A stretch of 12,468 nucleotides of DNA from Methanobacteriota archaeon (GCA_014384685.1 JACNFL010000181.1:1-12468), one strand, 5' to 3'. Positions 1 through 5,835 are shown, counted from the first letter of the stretch. The notes: generated from the sequence alone by a model not told the origin. Numbers and translations: made by a program.

Positions 1-389
1 GTGATGTGTTCCTTCACATAGTCAGTGCCCAAGGGTGCCAAGACCTCTTCCCATTCGTCAGGTATTCTCTCTTCGTAGAATCGTTTCTCTTCTATTTCTG
101 CAGCCTCTCGGATTTTTCCTTTCAAGTCGGGATTTGAGATTGCCACAAAAGTCCACGGCTGCAGGTGTGCACCAGATGGTGCGGTACTTGCAGCCATGAT
201 TGCTTTCTCAATCAATGAGCGGGAAACCGAACGAGTTGAGAAATGACGAGTTGTTCGGCGTCTGTCCATCATCTCAAGAAATTCAGAAGAGCGAGCTTCC
301 ATTTCAGCCGCCGAAATTTCATGAAACACATGCGGCACAAATCCCTCATTATGTTCCGGCATAACTTGGCCGAAGCGCTCATCAGACAT
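1..389 (-). CDS. Iodotyrosine deiodinase-like nitroreductase family flavoprotein (partial, 3' end beyond window)
   Basis: This is the N-terminal 129 residues of an FMN-dependent nitroreductase-fold enzyme; the rest lies beyond position 1. The start ATG at 389-387 shares one base with the TGA of the upstream peptidase (TGATG), so translation is probably coupled. Visible motifs are an Arg-rich RRRTTR stretch at 43-48, expected to bind FMN phosphate, and TAPSGAH at 69-75 followed by PWTFV. The best family match from memory is iodotyrosine deiodinase (IYD), not generic nitroreductases. The IYD substrate-lid triad E-x3-Y-x20-K (human E157, Y161, K182), which grips the halotyrosine zwitterion, is present at exact spacing as E101, Y105 and K126. 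Known IYDs reductively remove iodide, bromide or chloride from 3-halotyrosines. The inferred role is cytosolic halotyrosine dehalogenation. Some other ene-reductase-like members of the superfamily share part of this fold, so substrate is not proven. The C-terminal FMN-contact residues cannot be inspected. Confidence 0.82.
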   Translation of the reverse strand, partial: MSDERFGQVMPEHNEGFVPHVFHEISAAEMEARSSEFLEMMDRRRTTRHFSTRSVSRSLIEKAIMAASTAPSGAHLQPWTFVAISNPDLKGKIREAAEIEEKRFYEERIPDEWEEVLAPLGTDYVKEHI

Positions 390-1750
390 CAACGGTTCTC
401 ATCGTCGCTACCACAGTTGGAGCAAGCAAGTGAGCCCATTGGGTCCCAAGCAGGTAATACAACTGGCTTGGTATCTAGCGCTTTTCGCATTGCAGCAGTG
501 AGGTAAGATTTCGGTGCTGCAATCTCAAACATGTATTGGTCAAACCAAGAATCATTCATCGTGTAATAACCATCTTCACCGGAATTCTTTGCACCCCATG
601 AATTCTCAACACGCCACTTGCGAATTCCGTTTTTATCTACATCAACACCTGTGAACAGCATTGCGTGAGTCATAAGCGAGTGGTGGTAATCCAATCTGTC
701 CTTTTTGTCTAGTCCGAACTTAATCCCATACATCTCTTCGAACTCAAACAGTTTAGCATCCCAAATCCCGAGTTTGCGGTGCATGTGTTTACCGACATCG
801 CAACCCATCCAAACGGTGGTGCCATCTTCCAATAATTTCCTAGTTACAGTTTTCATTTCTTCAATTGAAATATTCAGGTACTCAACAGGTGGTCCACCGA
901 CCACATTTTGCAGGAAATCAACGGTGTAAGTTTGCATCAAATCGTTTCTTGGGTCATTCACAAGACAGACATAATCATTGTAATCAATAGTCACAAATTC
1001 TTCTAAGAATTCATGCGGCGTCATTGTACCTCGTGTATGATGCTCGTTGTCTTTGTCTCTCCACGACCATTCAAACTCTGTTGGAGGGGTTCCAAGGTGA
1101 ATACAAAGTAATCTCCAAACATCCTTCATTCGTTTCTTTTTGTGTGCTCTTGCTTGAGCCTTTGAACTACCATCATCAATCATACTTCGAATTTCACTTG
1201 CAATTGAGCGCACAAGCAGGCGCAAGTTAGCATTCATCCAGCGAGTTGAGGAAGATGACTGAGATTCTGGGTAAGCAGATTTTGGTAGCATACCATGCTT
1301 GTTGATGACATTGATTGCCATGTTCCACTGGCCACCATCCTCACTTGGATTATCAAGAATGAATCCAATCGTTCGGTCATCTAAGTCACGGTCTGAGGTA
1401 ACAATCATCGCTTCCAAATTGTGATTCGCTCGCTCAAATTTGTCCCAAAAATGTACAAATGCTTGGCTAAACTCAAATTCTTTGACATTCATTTTTTCCA
1501 TAGCACCTGGCCGCATCAAATTCAATACAGCAAATAGCCAACAGCGCCCACTGGCTTTTTGATTGGTTACTTTCCATTCATCAATCTTGGTTGAGAAGGT
1601 AAAATCTGTGGAGGCAACAACTTCACGAGAAAGTGCAATATCCTGAACCGTAGTTTGGGTCACTGCATTTTGAACTATTCTTGCATCTTTGTCAGCAGAG
1701 AACTCTTTTCTCAATCTATTGATTTCCTTAATCGTCATTTCACCGGTCAT
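389..1750 (-). CDS. pepC: Aminopeptidase C / bleomycin hydrolase family cysteine peptidase with CxxC tail
   Basis: A papain-fold peptidase of family C1B, 453 residues from the chosen ATG, close to the usual 435-455. The catalytic set is intact: oxyanion Gln64 and nucleophile Cys70 in NQKASGRCWLFA, His362 in LMTHAMLFTG, and Asn383 in VENSWG. Family members are cytosolic homohexamers that remove residues from peptide N-termini. Their C-terminal arm, normally ending in a WDPMGaLA sequence, lies in the active-site cleft and enforces exopeptidase activity. Here that arm (WDPMGSLA) is followed by 11 extra residues including Cys-Ser-Asn-Cys. The ATG at 1750 is preferred over an in-frame GTG at 1774 because a GAGG ribosome-binding site sits 8 bases upstream of it. 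The gene follows a 60-base gap after the small secreted protein gene and overlaps the downstream IYD-like gene by one base. Family assignment is firm; the role of the tail is unknown. Confidence 0.95.
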   Translation of the reverse strand: MTGEMTIKEINRLRKEFSADKDARIVQNAVTQTTVQDIALSREVVASTDFTFSTKIDEWKVTNQKASGRCWLFAVLNLMRPGAMEKMNVKEFEFSQAFVHFWDKFERANHNLEAMIVTSDRDLDDRTIGFILDNPSEDGGQWNMAINVINKHGMLPKSAYPESQSSSSTRWMNANLRLLVRSIASEIRSMIDDGSSKAQARAHKKKRMKDVWRLLCIHLGTPPTEFEWSWRDKDNEHHTRGTMTPHEFLEEFVTIDYNDYVCLVNDPRNDLMQTYTVDFLQNVVGGPPVEYLNISIEEMKTVTRKLLEDGTTVWMGCDVGKHMHRKLGIWDAKLFEFEEMYGIKFGLDKKDRLDYHHSLMTHAMLFTGVDVDKNGIRKWRVENSWGAKNSGEDGYYTMNDSWFDQYMFEIAAPKSYLTAAMRKALDTKPVVLPAWDPMGSLACSNCGSDDENR

Positions 1751-1758
1751 TGTAACAA

Positions 1759-1762
1759 CCTC
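1759..1762 (-). promoter_or_regulatory. Ribosome-binding site of pepC
   Basis: GAGG on the minus strand, 8 bases before the ATG at 1750. It decides the start in favour of this ATG over the in-frame GTG at 1774, which has no comparable site. Confidence 0.6.
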
Positions 1763-1836
1763 GCCCAACCCCACGGTAACTCGGTCAGGTCTAAGTGATT
1801 ACTACTCTGAAAGTAAAATCAATTGTTACAGATTCT

Positions 1837-2394
1837 TCAATTATTCAGTCTTCGCACTGCAATAGCCATCATACCAAGAACGCTGATGGTTGCAATAGTT
1901 GTGAGTCCAGGCAAACCGTCACTATCATCATCACAACCGTCACCTCCAGACTCAAGACCAGCAACCCAGCAGTCTGACCAAACTTTTCCGCCCCATCCAG
2001 TTTCAGGGTAAGTGCTTGAATTTCCATTTGAATATTCGAGTGTGATACGATAATTCACGTACGAGTGGTCATTAGCAGGAGTCATCTTAGTAACCCAAGA
2101 TTCACCACCATCAGAAGAAGCCAAATCTTCAGGTACAGGAGCATGACATACACCACTATTGAGACAAACCTGCCAAATCCAAGAAACGCTGGTACCATTG
2201 TTAGCAGCATTCTCATCCAGTGTTACAGTAATTTCGAATTCTACACCATCGCTTGACGCAGTTGGGGTACTGATAGCCGAAATAGACGTGCCTTCAATGT
2301 CTAAATTTTTGTTGACGCCGCTTACCTCTGCAGAAACCACAGGCGCCAATAGAAGTAGGCAAAGAACGAGCGCCAAACCTCTCTTCATAGTCAT
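1837..2394 (-). CDS. Secreted DsbD-alpha-like protein with C-terminal PG..RR membrane-sorting tail
   Basis: A 185-residue exported protein, or 183 if the second Met at 2388 is used; that start has AGGG 6 bases upstream and looks better. Residues 3-22 form a signal peptide (MKRG, hydrophobic core, then VSA-EV). The mature part is acidic and beta-rich. The segment WQVCLNSGVCHAP (C77, C83) has the C-x5-C spacing and surroundings of the N-terminal (alpha) domain of the thiol-disulfide interchange protein DsbD (YQ-C-x5-C-Y-P-P type); this is my pattern match and not a database result. A second Cys pair, C142 and C154, follows. The C-terminus reads Asp-rich linker, LPGL, one hydrophobic segment (about 164-180), then RR-LNN. 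This is the tripartite layout of archaeosortase-processed PGF-CTERM proteins, with Leu for Phe. The likely location is the outer face of the membrane. It is 48 bases downstream of the collagen-like gene and may share its transcript. Confidence 0.7.
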   Translation of the reverse strand: MTMKRGLALVLCLLLLAPVVSAEVSGVNKNLDIEGTSISAISTPTASSDGVEFEITVTLDENAANNGTSVSWIWQVCLNSGVCHAPVPEDLASSDGGESWVTKMTPANDHSYVNYRITLEYSNGNSSTYPETGWGGKVWSDCWVAGLESGGDGCDDDSDGLPGLTTIATISVLGMMAIAVRRLNN

Positions 2395-2442
2395 CCCTAG
2401 TCTCTTTTACTTCATCAAACCTAAGGTTAATTGTTCCCAAAT

Positions 2443-3627
2443 TCAACTGTAACTGATACTATGCTCGATTTCCATCACCCACAGTTCGTAGCCGCTGCTT
2501 CCGTCAGTCGCCTCGAAGTAGAGCCGTGTTCCCATGACTGTGATATCATTCGCAAACCCATTGCCGCTACCGCTGTTTATGTCGGCGACCTGCCATGTCG
2601 AGTCGTTGGTAGATTCGTGTGCCCACAGTTCGTAGCCGCTGCTTCCGTCAGTCGCCTCGAAGTAGAGCCGTGTTCCCATGACTGTGATATCATTCGCAAA
2701 CCCATTGCCGCTACCGCTGTAGATGTCCGCAATACGCTTGACAACGAAGTTGCTGCAGTAGGTCGTGGTGTAGTCAACTTCTCCTTGCTCTAGGACACCA
2801 TTCTGAGATGTGCCTCCGCCATCACCATTGTCGAGCCCCTGCTCGATTATTCTACCTCCGGAGGAACACGCTTGGAGGGTTGGTGCCGAGATGCTGGTCA
2901 GCATGGTGTTTGGCGAAGCGCTACCGTTGGCACCATCAGCGCCATTCTGTCCATTTTGTCCATCAGCGCCATTGCAAACATATTCGGTGTAACTGACTTC
3001 ATTTGAATCAAGTGCGCCATTTCCATTTCCATCTACTCCAACCTCAATCTTGAGGCCACCATCGGCACAATTTGAGCCAGCAGGTTCAGTTGTAGTAACA
3101 GCTAGAGCGGACATTCCGTCCATTCCATCCATTCCATCTTCTCCAGCATCTCCTCTGTCGCCATCGGATCCGTCCATTCCATCCATACCATCTTCGCCAA
3201 CATCCCCTTTGTCACCATCAGCGCCATCAGTTCCATTGGCACCATCAGCACCATCGGCACCGTCAGTTCCATTGGCACCATCAGCACCGTCAGTTCCATC
3301 AATACCATCAGCGCCATCAGTTCCATTAGCACCATCTGCTCCCGCAGGACCAGTTAGGTCAATAAAGGCCCAACCAGCACTTGTACAGGTCTCAAAACCA
3401 GCAGTAGAGGCCACATAGTACAGCCTCCCTAGTGTAGATGATCCACAGGCAGGCAAATCATCTCCCGAGTCTACATAGTAGACATCCCATTCGTCACTAA
3501 TCTGGTTATTTTCATTCTCTTCACTAGGTGAATCATCACTTACCGCATCATTATTCATCATAGCATATCCACCCATTGCTACTAGCATTAGTAGAACGAG
3601 TATTGGTGCAATTGCTTCTTTACGCAT
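2443..3627 (-). CDS. Secreted collagen-like Gly-X-Y repeat protein with EF-like Cys domains and ELW repeats
   Basis: A 394-residue surface or secreted protein. Residues 1-24 are a signal peptide or N-terminal anchor. A low-complexity acidic linker (28-47) leads to a small Cys domain (about 48-92, C61 and C81). Residues 93-171 are an unbroken collagen-like run, with Gly at every third position (27 glycines) and X/Y mostly Ala, Asp, Asn, Thr, Met, almost without proline. Residues 173-219 and 240-292 are two related modules of the form C..GG..I..G.D.N.NG.LD..EV..T.YVC, suggesting a Ca-binding loop, joined by a short second Gly-X-Y run (220-235). Residues 298-383 hold two 48-residue repeats ending in [11 protein letters not shown], of the ELW(S/T)DGT beta-repeat type. 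The protein stops 11 residues after the second ELW, so the last repeat is cut short. It is likely an extracellular adhesive or structural protein. A TATA-like box lies 39 bases upstream. The function is not recognised. Confidence 0.85.
   Translation of the reverse strand: MRKEAIAPILVLLMLVAMGGYAMMNNDAVSDDSPSEENENNQISDEWDVYYVDSGDDLPACGSSTLGRLYYVASTAGFETCTSAGWAFIDLTGPAGADGANGTDGADGIDGTDGADGANGTDGADGADGANGTDGADGDKGDVGEDGMDGMDGSDGDRGDAGEDGMDGMDGMSALAVTTTEPAGSNCADGGLKIEVGVDGNGNGALDSNEVSYTEYVCNGADGQNGQNGADGANGSASPNTMLTSISAPTLQACSSGGRIIEQGLDNGDGGGTSQNGVLEQGEVDYTTTYCSNFVVKRIADIYSGSGNGFANDITVMGTRLYFEATDGSSGYELWAHESTNDSTWQVADINSGSGNGFANDITVMGTRLYFEATDGSSGYELWVMEIEHSISYS
2478..2576. repeat. Direct repeat copy 1 (99 bases, identical to 2622-2720)
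   Basis: Base-for-base identical to 2622-2720 at an offset of 144 bases, which is 48 codons. It encodes the segment from [11 protein letters not shown] to ELW of the C-terminal repeat of the collagen-like protein. Perfect identity, including third codon positions, indicates recent duplication or ongoing gene conversion. Confidence 0.97.
2622..2720. repeat. Direct repeat copy 2 (99 bases, identical to 2478-2576)
   Basis: The upstream-encoded partner of the 2478-2576 copy. The 45 bases between the copies encode the variable linker ([15 protein letters not shown]). Confidence 0.97.
3113..3351. repeat. Collagen-like triplet-repeat DNA (low complexity)
   Basis: A 9-base-periodic, low-complexity tract encoding the Gly-X-Y run. 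On the plus strand it reads as repeated ccatcNgc/ccattcc-type units. A higher-order unit of 54 bases is visible: the 18-residue block DGD(K/R)GD(V/A)[10 protein letters not shown] occurs twice in a row. Such tracts are prone to slippage and copy-number change. Confidence 0.85.
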
Positions 3628-3665
3628 GGGGGCTTGGCGCTAATCTAAAGTTAATGGTAATTGTG

Positions 3666-3673
3666 TATATTAT
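3666..3673 (-). promoter_or_regulatory. TATA-like box of the collagen-like gene
   Basis: ATAATATA on the minus strand, 39 bases before the ATG at 3627 and just past the stop of the PUA gene. At normal archaeal spacing (about 26 bases) transcription would start near 3643, giving a leader of about 16 bases. It suggests the collagen-like gene has its own promoter. Not tested. Confidence 0.45.
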
Positions 3674-3674
3674 G

Positions 3675-4217
3675 TTACAATTCGAGTTCCCACAACTCGT
3701 CTCCAACATGATGTATCGACTTTACAGCTTTACCAGATGTTGCTGCCACCATACCCTCAGCGTTCATAGTCGCCCACCCAATCGCTAACGGCTTGCCATG
3801 TTCTTGGTCGCGAATCCAAATTAAATCTCCTTCTTCTATTGATTCACAGGATGAATGAATCCCTGCTGCCATACAATCAGCGCCATTCAGCAAGAAAGGA
3901 ATTGCACCATGGTCAACCTCGCACCATTTTTTTTCAGGAGACCAAGCCAAACACCCACGTAGTGTTGGAAATGCGATTCTATCTCCTTCATCATCTGGCA
4001 ACACTTCCATTGCTAAAGGTGATTTATTGACAATTAATAGAGACCAAGGACCATACTCGGCTTGCTCAAGAAAAGTAGACGAAAGGTCAACATCAAGATT
4101 TAGCGGTTCACTCAAGCGACCAATCAAACCACGGATTTTTTTGTGCCGCACCGGCTTTCTCTGCTTCAACTTCCAATCCTTTGCCACAACACTTGGGGTT
4201 GGCACCCCGCCCTTCAA
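3675..4217 (-). CDS. MCT-1/Tma20-like PUA-domain RNA-binding protein
   Basis: About 180 residues. The C-terminal half (about 98-178) is a PUA domain, with VDHGAIPFLLNGADCMAAGI matching the VDxGAxxFVLxGAxxMxPG signature of eukaryotic MCT-1/Tma20. It ends SIHHVGDELWELEL, like the IHYLNDGLW end of MCT-1. The N-terminal part (about 20-90: RHKKIRGLIGRL, then IAFPTLRGCL) fits the MCT-1 N-terminal domain. In eukaryotes the partner pair MCT-1/DENR acts on the small ribosomal subunit in recycling and reinitiation. Archaeal members are presumed to bind rRNA or tRNA, with roles undetermined. The start is uncertain: the longest reading begins at a TTG (4217) directly abutting GAGGG, while an in-frame GTG at 4205 has better spacing. 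It is divergent from the FAH gene across about 55 bases. Confidence 0.85.
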   Translation of the reverse strand: MKGGVPTPSVVAKDWKLKQRKPVRHKKIRGLIGRLSEPLNLDVDLSSTFLEQAEYGPWSLLIVNKSPLAMEVLPDDEGDRIAFPTLRGCLAWSPEKKWCEVDHGAIPFLLNGADCMAAGIHSSCESIEEGDLIWIRDQEHGKPLAIGWATMNAEGMVAATSGKAVKSIHHVGDELWELEL

Positions 4218-4271
4218 CCCTCGGCTTATTCAATGGGTCAACCTTGAGAACCATCACCCTCTGCCAAAACC

Positions 4272-4871
4272 ATGAACGGTGCTTGGGGGGTTAGGAGAAA
4301 CTACCATGCACACGCAGAAGAGATGGGTGGAGTAGCACCTTCAACTCCCAAGTTTTTCTTCATGCCACTCATAGCAATAGTTGAGGCTGATGAAAATGGC
4401 GATGTTGACATCGCTTTAGGAAACCCAGAACATCAAATTGAACATGAAGTTGAGTTGGTTGTCAAAATTGGTGGAAATTTTGAGCCTGTAATGATGGCTG
4501 TAGGATGTGATACCACTGACCGCACCGTTCAGGCCGTGGCGAAATCAAAGGGGACTTCATGGTTAGAAGCCAAAGGATTCCCTGGTGCTGCAGTTGTAGG
4601 TGGATGGATTCCTTACAAAGATGGGGCTTACAACATCGGTCTTTCAGTGAATGGGAATGTAAGACAGGAATCCAACACCTCATTGATGATTCACTCAGTT
4701 AACACTTTGATTACAGCGCTCAGAGAAAATGAAGACCTTTCCGAAGGTGATCTGATTTTTACTGGTACTCCAGCAGGAGTGGGTTCGCTAACTCCTGCTG
4801 ACAAAGTTACAGCATGGATGAAAAATGAATCCGGAGAAATCATCAGCCAGTTTTCTGGAACCTGTCAATAA
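4272..4871 (+). CDS. FAH-family hydrolase (FAHD1-like acylpyruvase / oxaloacetate decarboxylase type)
   Basis: A 199-residue single-domain fumarylacetoacetate hydrolase fold protein, close in length to FAHD1 and bacterial YcgM. It carries the metal site E59-x-E61 (HEVELVV) plus D80 (GCDTTDRTVQ), the catalytic His14/Glu17 pair in RNYHAHAEEM, and Lys101 in EAKGFPG. The terminal LSEGDLIFTGTPAGVG block (156-171) is highly typical. Such enzymes cleave acylpyruvates or decarboxylate oxaloacetate with Mg2+; the exact substrate cannot be read from sequence. The usual VGRNY is VRRNY here. No Shine-Dalgarno is visible before the ATG, so a short-leader transcript is likely; a weak TATA-like CTTATTCA lies at 4225-4232. 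The gene converges on the ACT-domain gene with a single base between the stops. Confidence 0.92.
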   Translation: MNGAWGVRRNYHAHAEEMGGVAPSTPKFFFMPLIAIVEADENGDVDIALGNPEHQIEHEVELVVKIGGNFEPVMMAVGCDTTDRTVQAVAKSKGTSWLEAKGFPGAAVVGGWIPYKDGAYNIGLSVNGNVRQESNTSLMIHSVNTLITALRENEDLSEGDLIFTGTPAGVGSLTPADKVTAWMKNESGEIISQFSGTCQ

Positions 4872-4872
4872 A

Positions 4873-5277
4873 TCACGGAGGAACTGCTTCGTGAATATTG
4901 AGAATTTCGCGTGCTTTTTCTGGGTCATCAACACTGAACACCAATTCGGTATCTCCTTGATACTTAGAAAGAATGTAAATTGAATTGAGATTGATGCCGG
5001 CATCAGCGATTCTGCGTGAGAAGGAAGCTAGAACACCAGGTTGGTCTGGCATTACCAACTTAATCAATTCAGTAACAGTATAGTTAACTCCTAGATTATC
5101 CAACACAGCCCTTGCTTGAGGAATCTGTTTAGTCACCAGTGCAACGTTTGGCGCAACTCTTCCAATTGCACACATTGTCTCAATATTGATGTTCGCTTCT
5201 GCTAATGCCTCTGCTACTTTTGCTAGTGAACCCGGTTCGTCGGTAAGTTCCATACTAATTTCCATCATCTTGCTCAT
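4873..5277 (-). CDS. Double ACT-domain regulatory protein
   Basis: A 134-residue stand-alone protein with two ACT domains: about 5-66 (ISMELTDEPGSLAKVAEALAEANINIETM) and about 71-128 (KLVMPDQPGVLASFSRRIADAGINLNSIYI). Both have the DxPGxL turn followed by a helix and an INI/INL strand that form the amino-acid-binding interface of ACT dimers. There is no catalytic domain, so it probably senses a ligand, likely an amino acid, and modulates a partner. The ligand is unknown. The ATG at 5277 is chosen because a TATA-like box at 5303-5310 would start transcription within a few bases of it (leaderless). An upstream in-frame TTG at 5283 is unlikely. ATGs at 5268 and 5265 preceded by GAGG are alternatives. 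It is divergent from rps8e. Confidence 0.88.
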   Translation of the reverse strand: MSKMMEISMELTDEPGSLAKVAEALAEANINIETMCAIGRVAPNVALVTKQIPQARAVLDNLGVNYTVTELIKLVMPDQPGVLASFSRRIADAGINLNSIYILSKYQGDTELVFSVDDPEKAREILNIHEAVPP

Positions 5278-5302
5278 CCTCAATTAAATCGACTCGGCTT
5301 GA

Positions 5303-5310
5303 TTATTTAA
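5303..5310 (-). promoter_or_regulatory. TATA-like box of the ACT-domain gene
   Basis: TTAAATAA on the minus strand, centred about 29 bases before the ATG at 5277. This predicts a near-leaderless transcript. It lies in the 110-base divergent region shared with rps8e. Confidence 0.5.
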
Positions 5311-5343
5311 TCACTATTGGTGTTAGGTATTGTAATCGCGGCT

Positions 5344-5351
5344 TTCAAATA
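5344..5351 (+). promoter_or_regulatory. TATA-like box of rps8e (TTCAAATA)
   Basis: TTCAAATA, followed after 10 bases by GTCGGC (5362-5367). Transcription is predicted near 5374, leaving about 14 bases of leader that contain the ribosome-binding site. The same arrangement occurs before EF-1alpha. Confidence 0.5.
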
Positions 5352-5369
5352 AGGGAAGCAGGTCGGCCG

Positions 5370-5384
5370 CATCCCTGAGGGATG
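5370..5384 (+). promoter_or_regulatory. Hairpin containing the rps8e ribosome-binding site
   Basis: CATCCC-TGA-GGGATG is a perfect 6-base inverted repeat with a 3-base loop. The GAGGG Shine-Dalgarno (5377-5381) is inside it, 6 bases before the ATG at 5388. If folded, it would hide the site. The predicted transcript start near 5374 may remove part of the left arm, so the effect is uncertain. Confidence 0.4.
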
Positions 5385-5387
5385 ATA

Positions 5388-5780
5388 ATGGCACACTGGC
5401 ATGGTATCTCAAGACGCAAGCCAACCGGTGGTCGCTTGAAGCGACCAAATCGCTACCGCGGCAAGCGCCGAACCGAAATTGCATCCGAGAAACAATTCGC
5501 ATCAATTGGCGAACCAGTTCGTAAAGTGTACCGAAAGCGCTCAGGCCTTCAAACAGTTCGTATTCTAACTGACAACGTTGTCAACGTGAACGACCCAAAG
5601 AAAGGCGTCACCAAGAAAGCCAACATGGTTACTGTGGTTGAAAGCCCCGCTGATGTCAACTATGTTCGCCGAAATATTATCACCAAGGGAGCAGTTGTTG
5701 ATACTGATGCTGGAAAAGTTAGACTCACTTCCCGCCCTGGTAAGGATGGCGTTTTAAACGGTGTCCTAATTGACGAGTGA
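5388..5780 (+). CDS. rps8e: Small ribosomal subunit protein S8e
   Basis: A 130-residue archaeal/eukaryotic-type ribosomal protein of the 30S subunit. The N-terminus MAHWHGISRRKPTGGRLKR matches the family's W-H-G-x-S-x-R-K-P-T-G-G signature. The core ESPADVNYVRRNIITKGAVV and the C-terminal LTSRPGKDGVLNGVLI are also diagnostic. The ATG at 5388 is chosen over the in-frame ATG at 5382 because GAGGG lies 6 bases upstream and the family starts MA-x-WHG. Length is normal for archaea (about 125-130). SRP19 follows on the same strand after 55 bases, and the two are probably co-transcribed. S8e has no bacterial counterpart, so it is direct evidence for an archaeal source. Confidence 0.98.
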   Translation: MAHWHGISRRKPTGGRLKRPNRYRGKRRTEIASEKQFASIGEPVRKVYRKRSGLQTVRILTDNVVNVNDPKKGVTKKANMVTVVESPADVNYVRRNIITKGAVVDTDAGKVRLTSRPGKDGVLNGVLIDE

Positions 5781-5835
5781 TTTTCCCGTAGCCCTGATAG
5801 GGTACGAGTTCCCCGACAAAAGTTGAGGGAGAGCC

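Noticed and set aside
2443..2486. Frameshift at the end of the collagen-like protein
   Set aside because: Shifting frame after the last ELW gives GDGNRA and then a stop, and the third frame stops at once, so no longer reading is recovered. Truncation of the repeat array explains it better.
2478..2720. Possible CRISPR-like or mobile direct repeats
   Set aside because: Only two copies, far longer than CRISPR repeats, in frame with a 48-residue protein repeat, and no cas genes or terminal inverted repeats nearby.
2431..2793. A plus-strand frame with a duplicated 30-residue block
   Set aside because: The duplication only mirrors the 99-base DNA repeat of the minus-strand gene; nothing else supports coding on this strand.
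3050..3418. A plus-strand open frame rich in Pro-Ser-Ile and Ala-Pro-Ser repeats that looks like a proline-rich repeat protein
   Set aside because: It is the antisense reading of the collagen Gly-X-Y codons, lacks its own start signals, and the minus-strand protein has a signal peptide and recognisable modules.
4272..4310. Frameshift at the FAH N-terminus because VRRNY replaces VGRNY
   Set aside because: The frame before it (WGV) aligns naturally and a single Gly-to-Arg change explains the difference; catalytic His14 and Glu17 follow in frame.
5781..5835. CCCT-GAT-AGGG hairpin between rps8e and SRP19 as a terminator
   Set aside because: The stem is only 4 base pairs with no T-run, and SRP19 follows closely on the same strand, so read-through is more likely.
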